NCBI GenBank assembly: GCA_017552715.1 | Contig: JAFZOW010000118.1 | Location: 1-39,349 of the forward strand | Reading direction: 5' to 3' | Length of the DNA: 39,349 nt | Origin: Lachnospiraceae bacterium | GTDB lineage: Bacteria > Bacillota > Clostridia > Lachnospirales > Lachnospiraceae | Shown here: one piece after another, positions 1-9,000 of the stretch | Numbering within the stretch: the first letter of the stretch is position 1 | Layout: each line of letters starts with the position of its first letter | Notes under the pieces: model-generated | The model's input: the letters and a program-made list of their open reading frames with translations, nothing else | Told to the model about the DNA's origin: nothing | Databases searched by the model: none | Made by a program: the position numbers and the translations under genes

Positions 1-242
1 AGGTTCGCCCCCAGAAAGGGGATACGGCTTCCCTCCTCTGCTGTGACCAGAGCCGCCCGGCCGGCAGACTGCCTGTTTTTGGCCTGCTTTTCCGCGATCC
101 ATTTCTGCTTTTCGGCTACAAAGGCGTCGATCTCGGCCCGGGAGGCGTGGTGGGGAGCACGCACCACGAGTTCACCCCCCGGGCGTATCTCCAGGGCGAT
201 GCTCCTCCTTCGGCTTCGGATGATCTGTTCTTCCTTTATCAT
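1..242 (-). CDS. YgjP-type metallopeptidase domain protein, N-terminal part (runs off window)
   Basis: Reading the minus strand from the ATG at 242 gives 80 open codons that continue past the window edge. The protein begins MIKEEQIIRSRRRSIALEI and goes on with RPGGELVVRAPHHASRAEID. This basic strand-rich start followed by the 'VRAP' segment and a helix ending in QKWI is characteristic of the YgjP/SprT-like (DUF45, M48-like) zinc metallopeptidase family, recognised from memory. The HExxH zinc motif expected near residue 170 lies outside the window, so catalytic competence cannot be judged. The gene diverges from the large surface-protein gene at 367. No ribosome site precedes the ATG; the -10 box sits six bases upstream, suggesting a leaderless mRNA. 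The plus-strand ORF in the same place is its shadow. Confidence 0.8.
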   Translation of the reverse strand, partial: MIKEEQIIRSRRRSIALEIRPGGELVVRAPHHASRAEIDAFVAEKQKWIAEKQAKNRQSAGRAALVTAEEGSRIPFLGAN

Positions 243-248
243 GGGGCT

Positions 249-259
249 ATTATAGCAGA
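249..259 (-). promoter_or_regulatory. Extended -10 promoter for a predicted leaderless mRNA
   Basis: On the minus strand TGCTATAAT is a perfect extended -10 element (TATAAT at 254-249). It is followed by six bases and then the ATG at 242. Transcription normally starts about seven bases after the -10 box, which falls on the A of the start codon. No Shine-Dalgarno sequence lies in between. No good -35 is visible, as is usual for extended -10 promoters. Confidence 0.6.
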
Positions 260-277
260 TATTTCGCCAAACTCATA

Positions 278-333
278 TAGACGGAAGGCTGTGATTATGA
301 GATAATATACATCAAATGGGGCGCAGATGCCCC
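278..333 (+). promoter_or_regulatory. Promoter and 5' stem-loop of surface-protein cassette 1
   Basis: A weak -35 (TAGACG, 278-283), a 17-base spacer and an extended -10 (TGAGATAAT, -10 at 301-306) predict a start near 313. Directly after it lies a 5-bp GC hairpin, GGGGC-GCAGAT-GCCCC (318-333), then a T-run and the GGAGA ribosome site of the gene at 367. The same arrangement with the same bases occurs upstream of the second giant gene (5918-5986). The hairpin would sit at the very 5' end of the mRNA and could protect it. Because of its dyad symmetry it could also be an operator. Confidence 0.6.
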
Positions 334-366
334 GGTACATACTTTTTTCAAGGAAGGAGAAGAGTC

Positions 367-3300
367 ATGAAAAAAAGCGGTAAGGTAATGAGACGTCTGG
401 TGGCGTGGCTGTTGACTGCATTCCTGCTGGCCGGAGAGTTCGGCGGCAGCGGACTGCGGGTCTATGCAGGCGACACGGACGAAGCCGAAGTCGCGGCGGA
501 AGAAGCAGCTGTGGCAGCAGGAACGGAAGCTGAAGAGGGAACGGAGGCTGAGGTACCTGGGACGGAGGAAGATGAGGCAGTCGGTGCCGACCCGACGGAA
601 CTGTGGCTGTATATCAATGGGGAAAAGATAGATGTTCTTACGAACCCCACCAATATGCCTCCTGGACCCAACCCAAGCGGCTATTCCTATAGTGACGGTG
701 TCCTCAAGCTGGTCGGGATCGACATCAAAGCCGGGGGCGATAATATCGGCATTTACAGTAAGGGGGATCTGACCATCGAAGTGGAAAGAGAATGCACGAT
801 ATCTCTTGAGGGTGATCCCAACAAGGAATTCTATGGGATCAAGGTGGAAGGAAATCTGACGATAAAGGGACAGGCCGGGAACGGTCTTCCCGGTTCCCGG
901 ACAAAGCTGACGATCGCGGCCGGGAAGGATGCGAAAGCCGGCGGTTCCGGTATCTATGCCACCGGGAATCTTACGATCACTGCTGCGGATATGCGGCGCA
1001 GTTTTCAGCTGGAGAGCAACGGCAGTGTGTTTGCCAAAGAGGCTATTGTTGATTCCGCAAGCTGCGGGCTCCGTGCAGACGGCTCGGTCCGTATCGAGAA
1101 GGCCGAGCTCACAGCCCAAGGGGCAGAGAGCTCCTCTTCCAGCATAGGGGTATTCTCCGGTACCGGAAATATCGATATCGTTTCCGGAGAGCTCAGCGCA
1201 AGCGGCGGCAAGGTTTCGAACAATGTGGATCGCGGCTATACCTTCGGTATCTGGTCCATGAACGGGAACATCAGTATAGGGGCGGAAGCAAGCGTTGAAG
1301 CCTCCTGTGATAATACGGGGACAGGCAAGGAAGGAGCGCCCATCGAAGGGGCTGCCATCAGTGCGGCGGAGATCATCACCATCAGCGGGACCGTCACCGC
1401 CTCCTGCAAAGGAAACGGATGCGCGATCGAGAGCTATAAGAAGAATGGGATCGTCTTGAACGGTGTGAACATTGAAAAACCCGAAGGCGGTACCGTTTCG
1501 GAAGAAGATGGTGGCTGCTTTATCCTGGATAGGTATGGGGATCCTGCCCTGGATGTCGAGATCAAGCCCGGCCCGAAAGCCTACTGGCTTTGGATCGGGA
1601 ATACCCGTATCACCGATGAAAACTGCGGGGAACTGCCTCTGGAGAGCGGCAGCGGAAGCTATGATCCGGCAACGGGAGTGCTGACGCTGAACGGAGAGAT
1701 CGGGATCAGTGACAGGAAACAGATGAAAACGGATAACGGCGTCCTGATCACAGCTATGGGCATGCCGGTCACGCTGAGTGGTGATGCCATTCTGAAGAAT
1801 GATCGCGGCGGTGCTTTTTATGGCATTAACGCGGACCTGAATATAGAGGGTAAGTTTGATATCCAGTCCACTTATGAAGGGATCCAGCTTTATCAGTTCG
1901 GAAATGATGAGGCGAAAGACGGTATAGCACTGAAAGTTGACGGAGCGGGCAGCTCTCTGAAGGTGGAGACGACAAAGAGCCATGCCGTCAATCTTACGGG
2001 TGACTATGCCGACTATATCCAGAAGAACGGTGACGTGGAGCTGCACGGAGCAAGGGACGTCACGAATATCTGGGGTCTTTCCGTGGGTGGGAAAGCCCGG
2101 ATCGAAGCGGGCACTCTGATCGCGGATTCCATGGACTGGGCATTCAGCGCTAAAAAAGGTATCACGATCGTGGATCCTCTCAAGATCCTGGATCCGGAAG
2201 AGGGTCAGGTGAAAGACGGATATATCGCGGATAAGGAAGGCAATATCGCAAAGAGCACAAAGATCGGTGTGCCTTTGAAGCCTCTGACCGTTTCCGTTTC
2301 CGCCGTGGACCGTTTATACGAGAAAGGTAATAAGGAAGTAGAGCTCAAGGTGGTGCTCACCGGCAGTCCGGCGGCAGGGGATGATGTGAGCCTGGATGCC
2401 AGTCAGGCCAAAGGCCTTATGGATGATGATAAGGCCGGTGAAGGGAAAACGGTCCATCCCATGAACATCAAGCTTACCGGGGCGGATGCGCAGAAGTATG
2501 AGATAAAGTATAACGATGTAAAGGTCAACATCGGAAAGATCGCCTGGGAGAATAATAACCTGATCTATGTAGTAAAGAACATCCCCATACAGGTGGTGGC
2601 ACTGGGGGACTATATCGCCGAGGGCGGCGAACTGGGAGATAAGCTGGTACAGGATCCCCAGAGCCAGCTGGACGGGGAGGTCAATATCCTGCCCATGACG
2701 AAGACCATCGAGTTTAAGGTCAAGTCTTCGGTTGCCATGGACGATATCAATGCCCTGATCATGGTGGAAGTAAAGAATGCGACCAATTATGAGGATTACA
2801 AGATCCTGGTCAAGCTGGTCGGGGAACATGAGCACAACGAGAGCAATCTGACGGCGGTAGCTGAGGAGCCTGCCGGCTGCGAGACCGAAGGCTGCAAGGA
2901 ACACTTTGTCTGCTCGAAATGTAATAAGCTCTTTGTAAAAGTGGGACATCATTATGAGGAGAGAACGAAGGAAGAGCTGAAGACCGCTCCTCTCGGACAT
3001 AAGTGGGAAAGATGGCAGGACGGGGAAGGCGAACTGGCCGAAGAATATGATCCTACGAAACCCTGCCTCTGGGTCGGCCACTGCAAGCGCTGCTGGAAGG
3101 AGATAACAGAGACCATCCCTGCGGGAAGTCCTGTTCCTTCCAAACTGACGGAAGCAGGCATCCATATCTATTTTGAGGATGATATGCTCGGGGAAAGGGT
3201 ACTGGAGGACGGCAGCAAGCGCTACGAGACCGTCTATACCGGAGCCGCCATCCGGCCGAATGTGGTGGTAAAGAACAATGGGAAATCCCTGGTGGAAGGC

Positions 3301-4704
3301 CGGGATTATATCCTGAAATACAGCAACAACGTGAAAGTGAGCGATAAGAAGGCGGCCACTGTTACGGTAAAGGGTAAAGGAAACTATAATAAGAAAACGA
3401 TCCTCTCGTTCTATATCACGCAGAAGGATATCTCGGCTCCGGATGTGCTGGAGGGGACTGCGCAGACCGTAGAAGGAAAGAAAGCAGGCGGACCGATACT
3501 GGCCTTTAACGGACAGCTTCTGAAGAACAAGAAAGATTACAGCTTCGAACTGAAGGACGGTTTCTACGTAGTCACAGGTAAAGGCGGCTTTACGGGGACG
3601 CGGAATGTGACGATCGATAAGGTGACTGCCGCAGTTGCCCGGGAAAGTGCTATGAAGGTCACGCTGGCAAATGGTGTCTCAAAAACCTATAACGGAAAGT
3701 CCCAGATGCTGAGCGCGGAGGAACTTAAGGTAAGCAATGCCAGGGGCGATTCACTTAGCTATATGCTGGACTACATTGTAACTTATTCTGCCAATGTGAA
3801 TGCCGGTACGGTGAAGCTGGCGGTGGTGGGTATCAGTGACAGGTGCTGCGGCAAGGCCTCCAAGAGCTTTAAGATCAATCCGCTGAAGAGCTCCGACATC
3901 ACGGAAAAGCTGGACAAGGAAAGCTATGTTTACAAGAAGAGCGGCGTAAAGCCGACCGTCAGCGTAAAGACCAAGCTGGACGGAGTGACGGTCACCCTCA
4001 AGGAAGGAAGGGATTTCAAGGTGACCTATACTTCCAATAAGAAGGTCGGTACCGGAAAAGCCAAGGTGAGCTACATCGGTAACTATAAAGCATCGGAATC
4101 GAAGACTCTGAACTTTACCATCACGGCAGCCCCGGCCAATGTGAGCGATGTGCGTATCATCGTGGGAGACATCTTCTTTAAGAAAGCCAATAAGACCTAC
4201 AGACCCAAGGCCTGGGTGCTGGTGAACAACAGCCTCTTAAAGAGCAGTGAGGTAAAGCTGACCTATGATGATGCCAGTAAGAAGATGGCTGCACCGCTGA
4301 ACAATGTTTCCCTGAATGCCGCTTCCAAGGGCAAGAACTACAAGTTTGAGAATGTGAAAACGACTTACGATGTGCTGCCCTACAATGATCCTTCCAAGGT
4401 GGATGTGAGCAAGGCGAAAGTGGTCCTGGTGCAGGGCGGTAAGACCGTGAAGAAGGTGCCCTATACCGGCAAGTCGATCCGCTTTACCAGTCTGGCGGAG
4501 GATGCCGTGCAGCTTACGGTGAAGATCGACAAGAACACGACCCTGTCGGCGGCTGATGTGAAGGCGAACTTCGACATCTACTATGCGGACAATACCGAAA
4601 GGGGCCGGGCTACCGTGATCCTGAAGGGGAAGGCCGGTTCTGTCTACGTCGGTGCGATAGCCGGAAGCTTTACCATCACGGCGGAGCCTATGGAGAAGAA
4701 GTAA
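367..4704 (+). CDS. Giant secreted multidomain surface protein (1445 aa), cassette 1
   Basis: The ATG at 367 follows AAGGAGAAGAGTC. An upstream in-frame ATG at 316 lies inside the leader hairpin region and is rejected. Residues 1-34 form a signal peptide with likely cleavage after VYA, followed by a Glu/Ala-rich acidic stretch. Residues of roughly 80-640 hold repeated short strands ('GIYSKGDLTIE', 'GIYATGNLTITA') that look like a right-handed beta-helix carbohydrate-binding fold. Around 820-925 there is a Cys/His segment with CSKC and several His, of the kind repeated in gut Firmicute surface proteins. About 930-1445 are Ig/MBG-like repeats ('GRDYILKYSNNVKVS', 'GRDFKVTYTSNKKVGTG'). There is no LPXTG motif, SLH domain or C-terminal membrane segment, so attachment is unclear. 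It is paralogous in design to the gene at 6011. Adhesion or glycan binding is inferred; no enzyme motif was seen. Confidence 0.85.
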   Translation: MKKSGKVMRRLVAWLLTAFLLAGEFGGSGLRVYAGDTDEAEVAAEEAAVAAGTEAEEGTEAEVPGTEEDEAVGADPTELWLYINGEKIDVLTNPTNMPPGPNPSGYSYSDGVLKLVGIDIKAGGDNIGIYSKGDLTIEVERECTISLEGDPNKEFYGIKVEGNLTIKGQAGNGLPGSRTKLTIAAGKDAKAGGSGIYATGNLTITAADMRRSFQLESNGSVFAKEAIVDSASCGLRADGSVRIEKAELTAQGAESSSSSIGVFSGTGNIDIVSGELSASGGKVSNNVDRGYTFGIWSMNGNISIGAEASVEASCDNTGTGKEGAPIEGAAISAAEIITISGTVTASCKGNGCAIESYKKNGIVLNGVNIEKPEGGTVSEEDGGCFILDRYGDPALDVEIKPGPKAYWLWIGNTRITDENCGELPLESGSGSYDPATGVLTLNGEIGISDRKQMKTDNGVLITAMGMPVTLSGDAILKNDRGGAFYGINADLNIEGKFDIQSTYEGIQLYQFGNDEAKDGIALKVDGAGSSLKVETTKSHAVNLTGDYADYIQKNGDVELHGARDVTNIWGLSVGGKARIEAGTLIADSMDWAFSAKKGITIVDPLKILDPEEGQVKDGYIADKEGNIAKSTKIGVPLKPLTVSVSAVDRLYEKGNKEVELKVVLTGSPAAGDDVSLDASQAKGLMDDDKAGEGKTVHPMNIKLTGADAQKYEIKYNDVKVNIGKIAWENNNLIYVVKNIPIQVVALGDYIAEGGELGDKLVQDPQSQLDGEVNILPMTKTIEFKVKSSVAMDDINALIMVEVKNATNYEDYKILVKLVGEHEHNESNLTAVAEEPAGCETEGCKEHFVCSKCNKLFVKVGHHYEERTKEELKTAPLGHKWERWQDGEGELAEEYDPTKPCLWVGHCKRCWKEITETIPAGSPVPSKLTEAGIHIYFEDDMLGERVLEDGSKRYETVYTGAAIRPNVVVKNNGKSLVEGRDYILKYSNNVKVSDKKAATVTVKGKGNYNKKTILSFYITQKDISAPDVLEGTAQTVEGKKAGGPILAFNGQLLKNKKDYSFELKDGFYVVTGKGGFTGTRNVTIDKVTAAVARESAMKVTLANGVSKTYNGKSQMLSAEELKVSNARGDSLSYMLDYIVTYSANVNAGTVKLAVVGISDRCCGKASKSFKINPLKSSDITEKLDKESYVYKKSGVKPTVSVKTKLDGVTVTLKEGRDFKVTYTSNKKVGTGKAKVSYIGNYKASESKTLNFTITAAPANVSDVRIIVGDIFFKKANKTYRPKAWVLVNNSLLKSSEVKLTYDDASKKMAAPLNNVSLNAASKGKNYKFENVKTTYDVLPYNDPSKVDVSKAKVVLVQGGKTVKKVPYTGKSIRFTSLAEDAVQLTVKIDKNTTLSAADVKANFDIYYADNTERGRATVILKGKAGSVYVGAIAGSFTITAEPMEKK

Positions 4705-4732
4705 GTCTTCAGATCGGAGATGATCGATACCT

Positions 4733-5890
4733 ATGAACAGAAAAGTGCTTATCCTGTTTCTGTGTACATTAATAAGCGTCTTAAGCCTCACGGGCTGTAT
4801 GCCTCCCGGATACAGCAGCTCTCAGGTGCAGTCTGTGACGGAGGAGCATTCCGATGAAGCGAAAACCTGGTTTGCCGATAATATGCCGGACGCGGACGTG
4901 GAATCTGCCAGGGCATATAAGGACGGGATCCATCTCTATGCCCTGATCGGCGGCACATACCGCAGGAACGGGGCGGTGCACGATTACTTCTATGATTACG
5001 AGAGCGGGCAGATGTATACGGATGAACCCTACCAAAAGGCCCTGAACTATGCAAGACGGGAGCTGGCGGACACGTTGGGGGTGGACGAGGCGCAGATCGA
5101 GCTGTATCCTGCCGACTGGCATATCGCTACCCAATCCCTGGATGACCGGGATCCGGATGAGTATGTGAACTCGGCTGCCGGCAGCATATTTACCAACGGC
5201 CTGGAGGTACTGCCCTGGGATGCGGATCCGAAGGAATGGGGAAAGAGGATGGTCTATGAGGGACTGGATGACGGGCAGGCGGACCATCCCCAGACCAGCT
5301 TTGCCATGATCTACGTGGAGACGATCCCGGCTTACGATGCGTCGGTCTTTGAAACATTGAAGGGTATTTCCTCTCTGGATTACATTCAGCCGATCACGGA
5401 GGTCTATGACGGGATCTGCAGGGAAGATCACGCGGCGGATTCACGTAAGATGCGATATGTGCATCTGGAGGAATGGGAGAGCGGGGTGAACATCGGATAC
5501 AGCTATGAAGTGAAGGAGAGTTTTGACGAAAACGGGAATACCACGGAGATCAGCGATCCCCTTGAAGGCAAGGATAAGGATATGCATGCCGCTGACCTCG
5601 GCGGCGGCCGTATCGGCTTTACTCTGCCAAACGGCGCGGAAGCCCTGCTGCTGGCTCCGGAGGCAAAAAAGGGTAAGGAGTATACGGATGAGTATACTCT
5701 CACCAACGGCGAGGTAAAGCATCCCGTCTGGGAGGAAAGTCTTTATTTTGACTGCGAATACATGCCCGGCAGTAATCTTGTTTATTTCAGCCGTTACAGT
5801 ATCCTGCTGCCCCGGGGGGACGCACGGCTTTACTATCGTTATGAATGGGGCCAGAATGAGTATTATGATTTCAGTGTGAACATCCGTTAA
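4733..5890 (+). CDS. Uncharacterised lipoprotein (385 aa), cassette 1
   Basis: The N-terminus MNRKVLILFLCTLISVLSLTGC is a type II signal peptide with lipobox LTGC and the lipidated Cys at position 22, so the mature protein should be tethered to the outer face of the membrane. The remainder is hydrophilic and rich in Asp, Glu and Tyr, without a domain I recognise. It starts 28 bases after the stop of the 1445-aa protein, with a GGAGATG-type ribosome site, so the two are probably co-transcribed. The second cassette has the same order (giant secreted protein, then lipoprotein), although the two lipoproteins are not obviously similar in sequence. A role as partner or anchor for the surface protein is inference only. 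Confidence 0.8.
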   Translation: MNRKVLILFLCTLISVLSLTGCMPPGYSSSQVQSVTEEHSDEAKTWFADNMPDADVESARAYKDGIHLYALIGGTYRRNGAVHDYFYDYESGQMYTDEPYQKALNYARRELADTLGVDEAQIELYPADWHIATQSLDDRDPDEYVNSAAGSIFTNGLEVLPWDADPKEWGKRMVYEGLDDGQADHPQTSFAMIYVETIPAYDASVFETLKGISSLDYIQPITEVYDGICREDHAADSRKMRYVHLEEWESGVNIGYSYEVKESFDENGNTTEISDPLEGKDKDMHAADLGGGRIGFTLPNGAEALLLAPEAKKGKEYTDEYTLTNGEVKHPVWEESLYFDCEYMPGSNLVYFSRYSILLPRGDARLYYRYEWGQNEYYDFSVNIR

Positions 5891-5917
5891 GGCATTATAA
5901 TACCTACCTTTGGCGGG

Positions 5918-5986
5918 TATACAAGGGTAAGAAAGTATGAGATAATGCATCCTGTGGGGCGCAGATGCCCCCGGGGTGCATTTTTT
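5918..5986 (+). promoter_or_regulatory. Promoter and 5' stem-loop of surface-protein cassette 2
   Basis: A -35-like TATACA (5918-5923) lies 17 bases before an extended -10 TGAGATAAT (-10 at 5941-5946). The predicted start near 5953 is followed by the hairpin GGGGC-GCAGAT-GCCCC (5956-5971). The DNA dyad is longer here: ATGCATCC (5945-5952 region) pairs with GGGGTGCAT (5973-5981), and TTTTTT follows. Seventeen bases around the hairpin are identical to those at 317-333, and TATGAGATAAT is shared too. The gene at 6011 has its AGGAGGAG ribosome site just downstream. Confidence 0.6.
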
Positions 5987-6010
5987 GTAACAGAATAGCA
6001 GGAGGAGTTT

Positions 6011-9000
6011 ATGAAGAAAAGAAGTTTGATCTGCAGACGTATCGCGGCATTTCTGCTGGTATTGCTTCTGGCCGGAGGGGAGCTTTGCGGCAGCGGTTTT
6101 TCCGTGCAGGCGGCGGATCCGGAAGACGCGGAGCTTACGGAGGAAGACCCTGAGGAGGCAGAGCAGCTCGAAGGGACAGAAGAGCCGGATGCCGGGGAGG
6201 AGTTATATGACGGGAGCGGTGAGGTAAACCCCAGCGGGATTCCCACCATGCTTTATGTGGGGAATACAAACCTGGTCACTGCAAGGAGCATGAAAGTAGG
6301 GGACGGGGAGCTGATCTACGATGCTTCTTCCTGTACCCTTACCATGAAGAATGTCTCCATTTCTCAGTTATATAAAAAGGGACAGTCTGAATATTACGGG
6401 ATCTTCTGTGACGGCAAGCTCAATATCGTCGTAGACGGAGATTGCAGTATCGGGGGATCGGCTCCCGGCGGTGCTACGGTCATTGAAGGGATACATGTGG
6501 ATCAGCTGCTGAGCATCAAGCCGGCAAGTACATCCCTAAGTACACTGACAGTATCTGTGGGCGGTACTTCGGACGGGACGGCTACGGGGATCTCCGGCGG
6601 CTATGCGGTTACGATCGCCGACAGTGCCACCGGGATGATCAGTGTCATCACAACGGCGGCTTCGGCTAAGCAGGACAGCTACGGTCTTCGTGCCGGCCGG
6701 GGGCTCAATATGAGTTCCGGTACGCTGGTGGCGAACGGCGGGTCGGTCCTGTCCAGGGGCCGCAACAGCTACGGTATCTATTCCAAGGACGGGATCTTTT
6801 CCGTGACCGGGGGCTCCATCACAGCGGTCGGAGGCTCGGTGAAGGATTCCACGGCAAAGAGCTGCGGGCTTTATGTGGCCGGAGACCTGAAGGTGAGTAA
6901 CGGTACCCTGACCCTGGAGACCGCCTCCGTATCCGGAGATTATTTCACGGAAAGCTGTGCGCTCTATGTCACGAAGTCCACCACCATAAGCGGCGGTACC
7001 GTGAATGCCACCGCGGGGAATGCCGGCAGCAGCGCCCAGAGCCACGGGGTATACAGTACGGGCCTGCTCACCATAAGCGGCGGAAAGCTCAATGCAAAGA
7101 GCGGAAAAGCATCCGGTGAAAGCAGCGTGGCTGTGGATGCGGGAACCTTCAGTATGAGCGGCGGGACCCTCAGTGCCGTGGCGGGAGACGCTTCAAAGGA
7201 GAGCTACGGTCTGCGCCTTGCGGATAAGGACAGCCGGGAGACAAAGATCACCGGGGGCACCATTACGGCTACCGGCGGAAATGCTGCCACCAGCTACGGC
7301 ATCAAGGTGAATACCTATCTGACGCTGACGGGCGGGAAATGCACGGCCAGCGGAAAGACCGAATCCATCAGCGCGGCCAAGCCCAGGACCGGGACCCAGG
7401 AAGTGACCATCAAGGCGCCGGTATTCAAGTGCGGGGACAGTGCCTCAAACGCTGTGACGGTTAAGGATTATGTATACGGTTCAAAATATGCGGTGCTGGA
7501 TGCCACCATAGCCGTGGTACTGCTTAACAACTGGACCTACGGAGATACGCCGAACAGTCCTTCCGTTATGAACCTGGAGCGCTACGGAAACGGGAGCGTG
7601 ACGGCTTCCTACGCATACAAAAAGAGCGGCGCGGAGGACAGCACCTATAGCAGCAGCGTGCCTTCCAATGCAGGGGATTATGTGGTGAGAGCATCCCTTT
7701 CCAACGGAATCAAAGCCACGAAGTCTTTCAGGATCCTGCAAAGAGATCTGTCGGAGGTAAAGGCTACGGTCACGGGCGGTACCTATAACGGCAGTGAACA
7801 GACGGCTTCCTGCAAGCTTGTGTATAAGGAAAGGCAGCTGGTCGCGGGCACGGATTACGATGTGACGGGAAATAAGGCCACCAATGTGGAGAACGTCACG
7901 GCGAAATTTACCGGGAAAGGGAATTTCAAGGGGACGAAGCAGCAGAAATGGAGTCTTTCCAAGGCGGAGCTGAAGGCGGAGTATTTTAATCTTCCGGGCA
8001 GCGTTTCCCTGACCTATGACGGAAGCGGCAGATCCGTGGCAAGACCGACCCTGAAAGGGACATACTCGGGCTGCGGAAATATCACGCTGTATTATGACGG
8101 TAATACGGATAATCCCGTGAACGCCGGAAGTTATGCAGTGACTTTTGATGTGGCAGAGGGAAAGAACTTCAAGGCGGCTGCAGGACTGAACTACGGAACC
8201 ATGGTCGTTAATAAGGCGGATAATCCCCTCGTGGTACGGAATCTCACTACCGTAAACGGCGGCAGGGAGCTGGATCTGAACAGTGCCGTGCAGAATGCGC
8301 AGGGGGCCGTGAGCTTCCGCATTGACGGTCCGCAGCTGGGCTGCAGCCTGAACGGGAGCATCCTTAAAACAGGCAGTGCCACGGGAAGCATCACGGTGAA
8401 GGCAACCGCTGCCGGGGACGCGAATCATAAAGCTTCGGAAGAACTGCCCATCACGGTCACCATACGGCAGCTGAAGTATGCGAGCCTGACGGTGACTATG
8501 CCTTCTTCCGTTACATACGGAGATGCCCTGCCCGATCCGGTCTATACTACACCCTCCGGAGGCTGGGTGGAAGGACCGGTGATCCGGTATACCGGAAGAC
8601 GTGCCAACGGGGAAGAATACAATGAGAGTGACGACAAACCCCGGGATGCGGGGACTTATACCGTGACTGTGGAAGGGCTGACAGCGGATACAGTATACAG
8701 CGGCAGTGCGGAGTTCACTATCGTACAGCGGCCCATCACAGGAGTGAAGGATTTTACGGTGAAGAACCGTCCTTATACCGGGGATACCTGGGCGGAAGCG
8801 GATTATTCCGGTGCAAGGCTGGAGGGCGTACTTCCGGTCGACAATGACTTGTGGTTCATCGTGGACGCGGCCTTTGAAGATCCTGCTGTGGGAACGGGGA
8901 AAAAGGTTGTCATCACAAATGTGGATCTGGATGCACCGTCGGCTTCCTATGCATTGAATAACTATGTGCTGGCGGATTCCTGCTACACCACGGAAGTCAC

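Noticed and set aside
43-255. Plus-strand 70-codon ORF at the left edge
   Set aside because: It is the complement of a convincing YgjP-type reading frame on the minus strand, with no ribosome site and low-complexity composition.
295-2046. Long minus-strand ORF of 583 codons opposite the first surface-protein gene
   Set aside because: It is a shadow of the plus-strand gene caused by GC-rich codon use. It lacks a signal, a ribosome site or any recognisable domain. The same applies to 7481-9742 and 10091-11947.
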